A DNA stretch of 56,358 nt from positions 1-56,358 of the forward strand of contig NZ_ARZA01000277.1 in NCBI RefSeq assembly GCF_000387765.1, given 5' to 3'. This document shows, piece by piece, positions 8,738 through 17,117 of this stretch. Below the pieces are notes generated by a model. That model was not told where the DNA came from, made no database searches, and saw nothing but the letters and a program-made list of their open reading frames with translations. The DNA comes from Caldisalinibacter kiritimatiensis (lineage in GTDB: Bacteria; Bacillota; Clostridia; Tissierellales; Caldisalinibacteraceae). The first letter of the stretch is position 1, and each line of letters opens with the position of its first letter. Made by a program: the position numbers and the translations under genes.

Positions 8738-10099
8738 ATGAAAAGTTTTGAGTGGAAAGGCATTTGGTGGTTGCCTGATAATAAAGAAAGCTATATACCG
8801 GGAATTTTAAAATTCAATCCTGAGGATGGAGCTTATTTAGAACTAATGGGGCAATTATCTGGTTATGAAGAACTTGAGGCTAATATCATTCTAGGGAAAA
8901 CATCGGATGGAAAGAACATTACATTGTATAAATGTTTTGAAGTAATAAAGAAATTTAATAACAGTGGATTTCCAACAACAGTGGTTTTTGCAAATATAAC
9001 ATTTGAAGGAGTTCACTTTAATACGGAGGAAGACATAAAGTTTAAGGAAATTTCTTGTCATTATTCCAATCTTGATGAATGGGCTTGGATGAATGGAATA
9101 CAAATTGATAAACCAACAGCTGATAAGTTAGAAATAAGTTATAAGTTACCACCTAAGATAAGTGCAGAAATTAAAAACGATTATGTAATTGAAGTTTATC
9201 CTAGTGCTGAGACTCCATCTCATTGTATTGTTCAAAAAGAGGCAAGTATCATTCAAAAAATATATGTTAAGGTGATAAACAATAAACTTAATTCATTTGA
9301 AGAACATAGAGATAAGTTACATCACATGCAGAATTTTATTAGCTTGGGAGTAGGTGAACCAGTAACAATTATAGATGTGATCGGTGAGACAGAAGAAAAT
9401 AAAGAAGATTACGATGGAAAAATTCTATATCCTAAAGTTACAATTTATTTTTGCATTAAAAAGTCATCAGAGGATTATAAGCCGATATTGCCTCCAAATA
9501 TGTTATTTAACTTAAGAGATATTAAAGACGATTTTAATATTATTATAAATAAATGGTATGATAGAGAAGAAGCTTTAAAGCCGGTATTTAACTTATATTT
9601 TGGTACTTTATATAATTCAGATATGTATCTAGAACAAAAATTTTCAAGTTTAATACAAGCTATAGAATCTTATCATAGAAGAACAAAAAACAATAATGAA
9701 ATTGAGCCGGAAGAGCATAAAAATAGAATAAATATTATAATTGAATCAGTTGATGCTCAATATAAGAAATGGCTAGAAGGTAAATTAGCATATAGTAATG
9801 AACCTACATTAAGAAATAGGCTAAAAGAACTGTTAGAGGAATGTAGTTCACTATTAAAGCTATCATCATCAAAAAAGAAAAAATCTTTTATTAGTAAGAT
9901 TTGTGATACGCGAAACTATTTTACACATTATGACATTAGCTTAGCTGGTAAAGCAGCAAAAGGAACAGAGTTATTAAGATTATGCAATATGCTAAAAGTT
10001 ATTATTGAATTTAACTTATTATTAGAAATTGGCTTTGATAATAAGAAAGCACAAGAATTATTAGAAGAAAAATATAAACGTTATAATATATTTGAATAA
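8738..10099 (+). CDS. apeA: ApeA-like HEPN anti-phage protein
   Basis: 453 aa. The N-terminus (FEWKGIWWLP, PGILKFNPEDGAYLELMG) matches the ApeA N-terminal domain, and the C-terminal helical domain carries the HEPN RNase motif RNYFTH (R392-H397, Rx4H) in the typical context CDTRNYFTHYD. ApeA is a single-gene defence protein thought to cleave RNA on phage infection and cause abortive infection. Length is in the usual range. AGGTGA precedes the ATG. It is coupled to an Mrr-like nuclease upstream. Confidence 0.82.
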   Translation: MKSFEWKGIWWLPDNKESYIPGILKFNPEDGAYLELMGQLSGYEELEANIILGKTSDGKNITLYKCFEVIKKFNNSGFPTTVVFANITFEGVHFNTEEDIKFKEISCHYSNLDEWAWMNGIQIDKPTADKLEISYKLPPKISAEIKNDYVIEVYPSAETPSHCIVQKEASIIQKIYVKVINNKLNSFEEHRDKLHHMQNFISLGVGEPVTIIDVIGETEENKEDYDGKILYPKVTIYFCIKKSSEDYKPILPPNMLFNLRDIKDDFNIIINKWYDREEALKPVFNLYFGTLYNSDMYLEQKFSSLIQAIESYHRRTKNNNEIEPEEHKNRINIIIESVDAQYKKWLEGKLAYSNEPTLRNRLKELLEECSSLLKLSSSKKKKSFISKICDTRNYFTHYDISLAGKAAKGTELLRLCNMLKVIIEFNLLLEIGFDNKKAQELLEEKYKRYNIFE

Positions 10100-10243
10100 T
10101 ATTAATTGAATAAGATCAATTGCAACAATCCTATAGTATAAGTATTTATTGAAGGTGACGAAAAAAGAAGCAAATGCTACTTTATTGAATGAATTGGCAT
10201 CCATCAAAGAGGAATAATCAATGAAATGGGTAATTTATAGGTG

Positions 10244-10266
10244 ATAGGTGCCAGGCACTTAACTTA
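10244..10266 (+). repeat. 23-bp direct repeat, left copy, with GTGCCAGGCAC palindrome
   Basis: Contains TAGGTGCCAGGCACTTAAC. An identical 23-bp copy is at 13102-13124. GTGCCAGGCAC is a perfect palindrome around the central A. The pair brackets the three-gene cassette at 10310-13096. Confidence 0.85.
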
Positions 10267-10309
10267 GGTTTTACTGGATTGAATTTTGCTGGAAGTTTAT
10301 CCTAAGTGA

Positions 10310-11602
10310 ATGATATTGAGATGTGGGGTAGGTGATAGTAATTTGAAAAAGATATTAGAGGAAATGCCAAGTTATAAGAAAATGCATGATGATATAAAAG
10401 CCATGAAGCTACTTTCATTAATCGCGGGAAAAGAAGCTAGGCAGCAGCTAAAGGAAATGGAGATCAACATAGCTGAGTTAATTGAGAACGCAGAAAAATT
10501 CAATGAATATTTCTCTGATAATGGTTGGGTGCTGTATGATTCAATTAGCTCTAAACTAATTGAGAAGGCAATTCAAGAATATGAGAACAGTGATTATAGT
10601 ACTGCAGAAAAAGTATTGATAGATTATTATAAGACAGAAGTTGGACAGGTATTGCATCGATTGAAAAACGGAAATGAAGAACTTTCTATAAGATACAATA
10701 ATATAAAAAAAGCATTTGAGGATCATGTTGCTGAAAGATACCATGCGAGTGTGCCGCAGTTTTTAATGATTGCAGATGGTGCGGTAAACGACTATACAAA
10801 AAATCAGGGATTCTTTGCCGAGGGAACGGATGTTGGTGCTTGGGACTGTTTGGTTGGTTCGAGTAACAGTTTACAGAAGCTAAAAGAAATATATAGTAAA
10901 AGTAGAAAAAGGACAAATACTGATCCTATATTTTTACCATATAGAAATGGAATCTTACATGGTAGGGACTTGAATTACTCAAATGAGGCTGTTTCGTGTA
11001 AGTGTATCGTTTTATTATTTGCTATTCATGATTGGATGATTAATAAAAAGAACGAAGATAAGAGAAAAGAAAAGCATGAGCAGTCATTAGAACCAGCATC
11101 ATGGAAAGAAATAATTAGTGGAATAAAAAGGAACAATGAAGTGAAAGAAAAGATACAAAGTTGGGAAAAGAAGGAGATTATCATAGGGAAAGATATCCCG
11201 AGAACAGGAACTTCACAAGATTATTGTGATTATCCATACATCCAACATCTCATAGAAGCGTTTGAAATGTGGCAAAAGAAAAATTATGGCAAACTCGCAC
11301 TCTACTTTGATTACCTATTCAAATACGAGGGCAATAAAAATATAAGACCTAAAGAATGTAGGTTGCTGTTTCAGAATAAAGAGTATAAGAGATTTGAGCT
11401 TGTAGAAGTAGAAGATCGTGCTATTGCTCTTAAAAGAGTATTAGTAAATGTTGAATGGCAAATGAATAACAAAATTTATGATGAACCACTTGAGTTTGGA
11501 TTGAATTATCAGAATGAAACTGGAGGACCTGCTATTCCATCTGATAATGAAGGTGCATGGGTTATAATTCCCTGGAAAATTCAAGGGCTATATAAGTTTT
11601 GA
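10310..11602 (+). CDS. HEPN-motif protein of a three-gene cassette
   Basis: 430 aa, not assigned to a named family. The clearest motif is PYRNGILHGRD (R212-H217), an Rx4H motif in the RNxxxHG context typical of HEPN-domain ribonucleases. The N-terminal half is helical; the C-terminal ~100 residues look beta-rich (VNVEWQMNNKIYDEPLEFG). The ATG at 10310 lacks a good ribosome binding site; AGGTGATAGTAAT before the TTG at 10343 suggests an alternative start 11 codons later. The tiny membrane-protein gene starts 27 nt after the stop. Confidence 0.6.
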   Translation: MILRCGVGDSNLKKILEEMPSYKKMHDDIKAMKLLSLIAGKEARQQLKEMEINIAELIENAEKFNEYFSDNGWVLYDSISSKLIEKAIQEYENSDYSTAEKVLIDYYKTEVGQVLHRLKNGNEELSIRYNNIKKAFEDHVAERYHASVPQFLMIADGAVNDYTKNQGFFAEGTDVGAWDCLVGSSNSLQKLKEIYSKSRKRTNTDPIFLPYRNGILHGRDLNYSNEAVSCKCIVLLFAIHDWMINKKNEDKRKEKHEQSLEPASWKEIISGIKRNNEVKEKIQSWEKKEIIIGKDIPRTGTSQDYCDYPYIQHLIEAFEMWQKKNYGKLALYFDYLFKYEGNKNIRPKECRLLFQNKEYKRFELVEVEDRAIALKRVLVNVEWQMNNKIYDEPLEFGLNYQNETGGPAIPSDNEGAWVIIPWKIQGLYKF

Positions 11603-11628
11603 GACGTTTAGATATTGGGAGGTTAGAG

Positions 11629-11811
11629 ATGAATATAATTGATCAGTTTATAGCTATAGTTGATCCGTCAACAACTCTGGGAGCGTTTATAATTAGCATT
11701 GCGGCTTCTTTAGTTGTCGGGTTCTTTACCGGCAAAAAAGTGACGAATATTCAAAATGGAAAGAATGTAAAAGGAGATATGATTCAAAATTCTAAAGTTA
11801 AAAAGGGGTGA
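11629..11811 (+). CDS. 60-aa membrane protein with C-terminal GDMIQ-type motif
   Basis: GGGAGG at 11617-11622 points to the ATG at 11629. The product has one hydrophobic helix (residues ~17-34, LGAFIISIAASLVVGFF), then a polar tail GKKVTNIQNGKNVKGDMIQN (36-55) and SKVKKG. The tail's G-K-x-V-x-G-D-M-I-Q-x-S-x-V pattern is repeated at the very N-terminus of the next gene product. This resembles effector/receptor pairs joined by short amyloid-like signalling motifs in bacteria; that reading is inference. A membrane-acting effector is the simplest guess. Confidence 0.6.
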   Translation: MNIIDQFIAIVDPSTTLGAFIISIAASLVVGFFTGKKVTNIQNGKNVKGDMIQNSKVKKG

Positions 11812-11815
11812 TACT

Positions 11816-13096
11816 ATGGGGAAAAATAAGCAGGTGGGAAAGCAAGTTGAAGGTGATATGATTCAAGACAGTGTCGTAATAAAAAATACAACTTATGATG
11901 AGCTGATGAAGTGTTTAATGGCGGGTGACATTCAAGGAGCTATGAAAGTAATGGAAATGCAAGAAAAAGCACTTGGAGTAGTTCACCCAAATTATCCATA
12001 CTATTCATTGGGGATAAGAAGAATTGGAGATAAATTAGTCCCATATAGTAAGCCATTGAGCAAAGAAGCTATTGAAAAATATCCTCCTAAAATAAAGGGG
12101 AAAATCAGTTTTTCTGATAAGTATAAAGATTTTAAAAACATTAACGATATACTTGATTATTCTTATAAGACTCAAACTGAAATAGAAATCAATAATATAG
12201 AATTAATGAAAATGATTGGAGATGAAGTAGATCCATATCAAGGAGAAATAGAACTTTTACTTTCTGAAACTACAGAATGGAAACTCAAACCAAAAGAGTT
12301 CCCTGAAGCAAGGCCATATAAAGTAGTAATTGAAGGAAGCGATATAAGCTATGACTACATCCTTCTAAGGACCACTCGGATTGAGGATAACAAGGTTTTT
12401 CTATCAAACAGAGAACAAGAGGTAGACACGGAATTCAACTTTGTCTTTGACCTTAAGAATAAGAAAATAACTATCAATATCAAATTGAATCAAGATATGA
12501 AACCTACAAGAAAGTCACTTCTTAAGTATTTAAGATTTACAAAAAGTGCATTAAGTAAGAACAAGTTTTCAATTATTTCATTAGAATATGATGCTGTTTT
12601 AGCAGAGGGAGATTTAGATAGCTTTGATTATGAAAACCCTTTTGGCAATATTGATAATGAAATAACCTTTATAGAATATATTTCACTTATTGAGGAGCAC
12701 TACAATACAACCGTTGAAATTCCCGAAAAAATTGAGGATGATGATTTGGAAGCAATTTATTATTTGGGTGAGGCTCTAAAATATGGCGAGATAAAGGGAA
12801 CATGGAAAGATGGGACTTTTGATTTCATAATATCAGAAGAATTTTCTAGAAATATCAAAAACTTAGAGGACAAACCTTTCGACTTAAGTCTAGTTGCACC
12901 TGTAAAAGTTGTAATATTTAATAAAGAATTTCACATTCCTAAAATGATAAAAACATTCAAAAATGCAAAGATGAAGGATTTAGATAAAGTTAAGAAGAAA
13001 GTTGAAGTTTTAGAAGATGGTGATGTTATTAAGGTGACTTTTGTTGCTAAAGGAGATAATCAATATATTGAACAGTTCGTTTTTAATGAAGAATAA
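11816..13096 (+). CDS. 426-aa protein sharing the GDMIQ-type motif
   Basis: Family not recognised. Residues ~4-22 (NKQVGKQVEGDMIQDSVVI) match the tail of the preceding 60-aa protein. A helical stretch follows (YDELMKCLMAGDIQGAMKVM), then HPNYPYYSLGI and a long, mostly beta-rich body (~100-426) without visible catalytic motifs. It starts 4 nt after the preceding stop with AAGGGGTG as ribosome binding site, so the two are translationally close. It could be a sensor controlling the small membrane protein through the shared motif. Confidence 0.6.
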   Translation: MGKNKQVGKQVEGDMIQDSVVIKNTTYDELMKCLMAGDIQGAMKVMEMQEKALGVVHPNYPYYSLGIRRIGDKLVPYSKPLSKEAIEKYPPKIKGKISFSDKYKDFKNINDILDYSYKTQTEIEINNIELMKMIGDEVDPYQGEIELLLSETTEWKLKPKEFPEARPYKVVIEGSDISYDYILLRTTRIEDNKVFLSNREQEVDTEFNFVFDLKNKKITINIKLNQDMKPTRKSLLKYLRFTKSALSKNKFSIISLEYDAVLAEGDLDSFDYENPFGNIDNEITFIEYISLIEEHYNTTVEIPEKIEDDDLEAIYYLGEALKYGEIKGTWKDGTFDFIISEEFSRNIKNLEDKPFDLSLVAPVKVVIFNKEFHIPKMIKTFKNAKMKDLDKVKKKVEVLEDGDVIKVTFVAKGDNQYIEQFVFNEE

Positions 13097-13101
13097 AAAT
13101 A

Positions 13102-13124
13102 ATAGGTGCCAGGCACTTAACTTA
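13102..13124 (+). repeat. 23-bp direct repeat, right copy
   Basis: Identical to 10244-10266. It directly abuts the galU-paralogue remnant, marking the right border of the cassette. Confidence 0.85.
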
Positions 13125-13126
13125 TT

Positions 13127-13288
13127 AAAAGATATGATGTAGGAAATAAATTAGGATTTTTAGAAGCTACTGTAGAGTTTGCTTTAAGAAGAGAATACTT
13201 AAAAGAAGATTTTAAAGGCTATTTAATGAATTTACTAAAAAGTGATTTATTAAAGGATGTATATAAGGAAGTTGCAGCGGCTAAATAA
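13127..13288 (+). pseudogene. 3' remnant of a galU paralogue
   Basis: Encodes KRYDVGNKLGFLEATVEFAL then a tail ending KEVAAAK and a stop. It matches GalU residues ~251-291 but has a longer, different C-terminus than the intact gene at 2455-3330. It therefore derives from a second galU, not from a fresh duplication. The 5' part is absent, replaced by the cassette and its repeat. Confidence 0.85.
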
Positions 13289-13383
13289 TTGACAATGGAC
13301 AATTTACAATTGACAATGAAAAGCAAAACAAAAGAAAAAAGCTTAAAGCAATAAATAATTGTCAAATGTAAATTGTAAATTAA
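13287..13383. repeat. AT-rich imperfect inverted-repeat element, copy B
   Basis: Same left end as 2345-2437 and right end ATTGTCAAATGTAAATTGTA. It sits between the galU remnant and VanZ copy 2. Confidence 0.6.
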
Positions 13384-13405
13384 TCACATGGGGATTTGAT
13401 ATAAA

Positions 13406-13888
13406 ATGGACAAAAACAAAATAACTATAATTCTTTCATGGACGGCTGTACTTTTATGGCTCGTCCTTATGTTTTACTTATCTTCTCAACCAGCAGTACA
13501 GTCGGATGGATTGAGTAAAAAAGTTACTAAAGTTATTGTGGAGACAGTGGATAAGGTAGTAAAGCTGGATGATGATAGAGAAGATATTAATTTAGTAGAA
13601 AAATTTAATCATATTGTAAGAAAATACGCCCACTTTACTTGTTATTTGGTACTTGGGTTATTGGTTATGAATGCTTTTAGAAGAAGTGGAGTTAAAGGGC
13701 TTAGAGTATTTATATTTTCTCTTATGTTTTGTATATTTTATGCTATAAGTGATGAAATGCATCAAGTTTTTATACCAGGTAGGGGTGCACAGGTTACTGA
13801 TGTACTTATTGATAATTTAGGGAGTTTTGTTGGGATTGGGATGTATGGAGTAATTGGTAAATTTAAGAAGGTCATAGCTAGTAATTAA
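13406..13888 (+). CDS. VanZ-family membrane protein, copy 2
   Basis: 160 aa and almost identical to copy 1 from about residue 35 to the end, with only a handful of base changes there. The first ~32 codons differ at many positions (for example ITIILSWTAVLLWLVLMFYL). The same VanZ signature ISDEMHQVFIPGRG is present. Upstream is the MITE-like element, not a REP palindrome. The sharp change in similarity suggests gene conversion between the copies. Confidence 0.85.
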   Translation: MDKNKITIILSWTAVLLWLVLMFYLSSQPAVQSDGLSKKVTKVIVETVDKVVKLDDDREDINLVEKFNHIVRKYAHFTCYLVLGLLVMNAFRRSGVKGLRVFIFSLMFCIFYAISDEMHQVFIPGRGAQVTDVLIDNLGSFVGIGMYGVIGKFKKVIASN

Positions 13889-13910
13889 GCAGTTTACTAG
13901 TTATGACCTT
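13868..13910. terminator. Bidirectional terminator between VanZ copy 2 and the prophage repressor
   Basis: Inverted repeat AAGGTCATAGCTAGTA ... TACTAGTTATGACCTT with a T-rich 3' flank on the plus strand. It separates two convergent genes. Confidence 0.75.
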
Positions 13911-13915
13911 TATTG

Positions 13916-14611
13916 TTATTTATAATAGTCGCATAATTTTTCTTCTTGTAAAATTTTACCTTTTTCTAAACTAATAAGCATAACATATAAATTGGCTCTT
14001 AAAGATACTGGAGGTCTTTTAAATATATGTTTATATACCTTTTCATCGTTTACCGCTATTGTAAACTTATCTGTTGGTAAAAGTTCCATCATTGATATTT
14101 GACCATAAAGGTGGTGAATGAACATTATAGAAGGATGAATTCGACTACTATTTAAGCTTACTCTAAATTCTATATACCACTTCTTATATCCATCGTGGTC
14201 AATATCAATTATCATATCAGGAAATCGCATTCTACCTTCGGGTTTTTGAATGGTCCATTTAAAATCTTTATTATACAAATCTGCTAAAATAACCTGAAGG
14301 AATTTTTGCTCCATTTCTTCTACAAGGATTCTTCTATTTCTAGGAGAATCTTCATTTTTCATAGAATCCTCACTAATGTATCCAGCTGCAATCATAAGAT
14401 CTCTATAAGAAACGCCATTAGCGGCATATTTAGCAAATTTAGATATAGTTTCAGGAGTTGGAGGGGAATCTATCATTTCTCTGAGAAACCTAGATATATG
14501 CGCAGCACTTACTCCAGTTTCATTAGCATATTGATTAATAGATCTGTCACCTTTAGCTTTATCAAGAAGAAGTGCAAATGACTCTTTATTAAATACTTTT
14601 TCAGTATCCAT
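13916..14611 (-). CDS. Prophage XRE-family repressor-like protein
   Basis: 231 aa from the ATG preceded by AGGAGGTGAATTAT; an in-frame GTG three codons earlier overlaps that ribosome binding site and is less likely. Residues ~20-75 form an HTH_XRE domain (RSINQYANETGVSAAHISRF). The C-terminal part (MRFPDMIIDIDHDGYKKWYI onward) is unrecognised and may sense a signal or bind a partner. It is divergent from the early lytic genes, as expected for a phage repressor. It lacks an S24 peptidase domain. Confidence 0.75.
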   Translation of the reverse strand: MDTEKVFNKESFALLLDKAKGDRSINQYANETGVSAAHISRFLREMIDSPPTPETISKFAKYAANGVSYRDLMIAAGYISEDSMKNEDSPRNRRILVEEMEQKFLQVILADLYNKDFKWTIQKPEGRMRFPDMIIDIDHDGYKKWYIEFRVSLNSSRIHPSIMFIHHLYGQISMMELLPTDKFTIAVNDEKVYKHIFKRPPVSLRANLYVMLISLEKGKILQEEKLCDYYK

Positions 14612-14648
14612 ATAATTCACCTCCTAACTAGTGTATTCTTATATTTTA

Positions 14649-14678
14649 ATTATAACACCTATTGTTGACTACAGTCAA
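14649..14678 (-). promoter_or_regulatory. Repressor promoter overlapping operator-like site
   Basis: On the reverse strand TTGACT (14678-14673), 18-nt spacer, TATAAT (14654-14649). The -35 lies in the near-palindrome TTGACTACAGTCAA (14665-14678). Related TTGACT-GTA/TACA sequences recur at 14953 and 15006, suggesting shared operators. Confidence 0.65.
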
Positions 14679-14952
14679 TAAATTTATTGAAAAAATTTTA
14701 AAAATACTATTGTGTATAAAATCATAATGTGCTATATTTATTATATACAGTAAAAGAAAAACTATTATAATATTAAATGAAAGTAGATTTAGATAATGAC
14801 TACATACCAATTATATAGCACAAATAAATTTATATTATTACTATAATATTATGGAAAGGGGAATGTATTATTGACTTAAAATCTATTTTAGAGCGCTCAG
14901 GGTTAAAGAAAATAATATCTATTACACAAAATATATTTTTTTACCCAAACCA

Positions 14953-14981
14953 TTGACTGTAAACAATACCTAAAATACAAT
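14953..14981 (+). promoter_or_regulatory. Forward early promoter with operator-like -35
   Basis: TTGACT (14953-14958), 17 nt, TACAAT (14976-14981). The -35 continues as TTGACTGTAAACAA, similar to the operator-like site at 14665. Another TTGACTACAG is at 15006-15015. The rest of 14679-15130 holds no visible gene. Confidence 0.6.
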
Positions 14982-15130
14982 ACAGAAAACAATAAAACTT
15001 AAATATTGACTACAGGATATACGTTCATTAGCCACATATGGATTTTATTATATGGGTGTTAATAATAGTCCTAAACTATAAAACCCAAATGAGTATTTCA
15101 CAAAATTATAAGGGGGAGGAATAAAAGATA

Positions 15131-15259
15131 ATGTATGAAAAAGTGAAATGCCCAATTTGTGGGCGTAGGTTATTTGACAAAGAAAGAGAAGCAAAGGGAA
15201 CTATATCGATAAAATGTCCCCATTGCAGAAAAATATCAACAGTAAATCTTGGAGATTAA
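15131..15259 (+). CDS. 42-aa zinc-finger prophage protein
   Basis: Preceded by GGGGGAGG. The product has two CxxC knuckles, VKCPICGRRLFD and IKCPHCRKIST, like the small Com-type/zinc-ribbon proteins of phages. Probably a nucleic-acid-binding regulator; the function is not proven. Confidence 0.65.
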   Translation: MYEKVKCPICGRRLFDKEREAKGTISIKCPHCRKISTVNLGD

Positions 15260-15284
15260 ATATTTGATAAATATAAAAGAGAAA

Positions 15285-15373
15285 AAGACTATACCGAGCA
15301 ACGGAGTCAGATGAACTACCAAATAGCCGGATAGCTACTTTTAATTTAAGTAGTTATCTGGCTATTTTTTTTA
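15285..15373 (+). ncRNA. Structured leader or small RNA ending in a strong terminator
   Basis: Unstructured GAGCAACGGAGTCAGATGAA precedes a long hairpin: ATAGCCGGATAGCTACTT (15323-15340) pairs with AAGTAGTTATCTGGCTAT (15348-15365), followed by eight T. The stem is a convincing terminator. The sequence before it could be part of a small RNA, but no known family was recognised. Confidence 0.5.
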
Positions 15374-15458
15374 AAACTTTTTTCTAAATAAGAAAAAAAC
15401 CTTCCTATTTAACTTTTATTCTTAAATCACAGAGCAAAGGAAAGGGGGTGAGAAAGCG

Positions 15459-15782
15459 ATGGGACCAAATGAAAGGCGAATGGAAATTATAGAAGTTTTA
15501 TGCAAAAGGCGACAAGATACAATGGCTAACTTAGCCTTTGAGTTTGGTGTTAGTACTAGGACTATAAGAAATGATATTGATATCCTATCGCTTTCTTATC
15601 CCATAGAAACAATTCGAGGTCGTTATGGTGGCGGGGTAAAAGTAGCAGATGGTTATTATCTTAACAGGAAGTACCTAAAGCCTGAACAGCAGGAATTATT
15701 GGAAAGACTTAGGGCGAGCCTATCTGGTAATGACCTAGCTGTGATAAACAGCATCCTCAAGGACTTTGCTCTGAATTACTAA
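15459..15782 (+). CDS. HTH (DeoR/HTH_11-like) regulator
   Basis: 107 aa: residues ~8-60 form a winged helix (RRMEIIEVLCKRRQDTMANL, FGVSTRTIRNDIDILS). There is no WYL or sugar-binding domain, so it is a short phage-type regulator. AAAGGGGGTG lies upstream of the ATG. It begins the rightward early operon. Confidence 0.75.
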   Translation: MGPNERRMEIIEVLCKRRQDTMANLAFEFGVSTRTIRNDIDILSLSYPIETIRGRYGGGVKVADGYYLNRKYLKPEQQELLERLRASLSGNDLAVINSILKDFALNY

Positions 15783-15802
15783 TAGGAGAGGAGGTGCAGA
15801 TT

Positions 15803-16048
15803 ATGAACGACATACATCTTGCATTAGCAGAAGAACTAGAAAAGCTAGCAGCTGTATATCGTGCCAAGAGTCAAATAAGAACAGATGAGATAAGTATTCA
15901 AGATATAAGTTTTATACTGTCTGAAAAAATGAAAAAAGGCAAGATAACAGCAATTAAAGCACTATTAAGGAAATATGGTGCAGAGAAGCTTATAGAAGTT
16001 AAACCAGAAGATTATGCAACGGTTTTAGAAGAGGCTAAAAAAATATAA
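15803..16048 (+). CDS. Small prophage protein, unknown
   Basis: 81 aa from the ATG behind GGAGAGGAGGTG; a GTG at 15794 lies inside that ribosome binding site. Helical and charged (HLALAEELEKLAAVYRAKSQ). No known motif. Overlaps the next reading frame by a base. Confidence 0.6.
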   Translation: MNDIHLALAEELEKLAAVYRAKSQIRTDEISIQDISFILSEKMKKGKITAIKALLRKYGAEKLIEVKPEDYATVLEEAKKI

Positions 16049-16062
16049 TGGGGGGAAAGAGC

Positions 16063-16857
16063 ATGAATCAGTTAAAAATTTTTAAAAATACGGAGTTTGG
16101 TGAACTAGGAGTTTTAGTGATAGATGGGAAAGAGTATTTTCCAGCAACAGAGTGTGCAAGAATTTTAGGATACACCAATCCACATAAGGCCATAAGAGAT
16201 CATTGTAGGGGGTGCACGAAACGTTCAGTAGGGGTAGTAACAGGTAAAAAAGGTGACGGAAGTGATGCAATTCAAGAAGTAGAGATGAATTTTATAGCAG
16301 AAGGAGACTTATATAGATTAATAATAAGATCCAAACTTCCTACGGCTCAAAAATTTGAGCGATGGGTTTTTGATGAAGTATTACCTTCAATAAGAAAACA
16401 CGGAATTTATGCAGCAGATAAGGTAATAGAAGAAATGTTAAATAACCCAGACACAATGATAAAAACACTTCAGGCACTAAAAGAAGAAAGAAAAAAGATA
16501 CAAGAACTTACAGCAAAGGTTGAAGAACAGGACAAGAAACTAGAACTATTTAGAAATCTTCAGCGTTTGAATGAAATGCTTAGGGCTTCTGATATTGGTA
16601 TGTATTATGGAATAACAGCAAAGGAGTTTAACAGAATAATGAAAAATGCAGGAGTTATTAAAAAAGTTGACAACAATTTCTATGGTCGTAATTCATATTA
16701 CGTTATGACAGCTAAGTATAGCCATACAAGATACTGTCAGGTTATTACTGATACTTTGAAAAATGGAATGAAGATTAAAACCAATGTATGGCTACCTGAA
16801 TCATTAGAGTTTATTGATACCATAATGCAGGAATATGGATATGAGTTTGATATATAA
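16063..16857 (+). CDS. Phage antirepressor (BRO-N plus KilA-C-like)
   Basis: 264 aa from the ATG behind GGGGGGAAAGAGC. The N-terminal BRO domain (FGELGVLVIDGKEYFPATEC, ARILGYTNPHKAI, RWVFDEVLPSIRKHG) is followed by a coiled coil (~145-175) and a C-terminal antirepressor domain (ITAKEFNRIMKNAGVI, YCQVITDT). It counteracts the repressor during induction. Confidence 0.88.
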   Translation: MNQLKIFKNTEFGELGVLVIDGKEYFPATECARILGYTNPHKAIRDHCRGCTKRSVGVVTGKKGDGSDAIQEVEMNFIAEGDLYRLIIRSKLPTAQKFERWVFDEVLPSIRKHGIYAADKVIEEMLNNPDTMIKTLQALKEERKKIQELTAKVEEQDKKLELFRNLQRLNEMLRASDIGMYYGITAKEFNRIMKNAGVIKKVDNNFYGRNSYYVMTAKYSHTRYCQVITDTLKNGMKIKTNVWLPESLEFIDTIMQEYGYEFDI

Positions 16858-16886
16858 GCATTCTAAAAATTAGATGGTGAAAAATA

Positions 16887-17117
16887 ATGCAAATTAATCA
16901 AGAAATAATTCAAAAAAAGCTAAAGGAAAATGGCTGGACCCAAAACGAACTTGCAAGAAGGATGGATATTTCTAAAGGAACACTTAGTAATGTTTTAAGT
17001 GGAAGACGTGGTGCAGGCAGAAAAGTAATTTCTAGTCTACTTAGAGCGTTTCCAGAAGAAAAGTTAGAAAATCTTATTCTAAGTAAAAGTAAACAAACTG
17101 ATAAAAGAGGTAGGTGA
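16887..17117 (+). CDS. XRE-family regulator
   Basis: 76 aa, a single HTH_3 domain (GWTQNELARRMDISKGTLSN). Small Cro-like phage regulator. Its stop overlaps the GTG start of the helicase (GTGA). Confidence 0.8.
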   Translation: MQINQEIIQKKLKENGWTQNELARRMDISKGTLSNVLSGRRGAGRKVISSLLRAFPEEKLENLILSKSKQTDKRGR

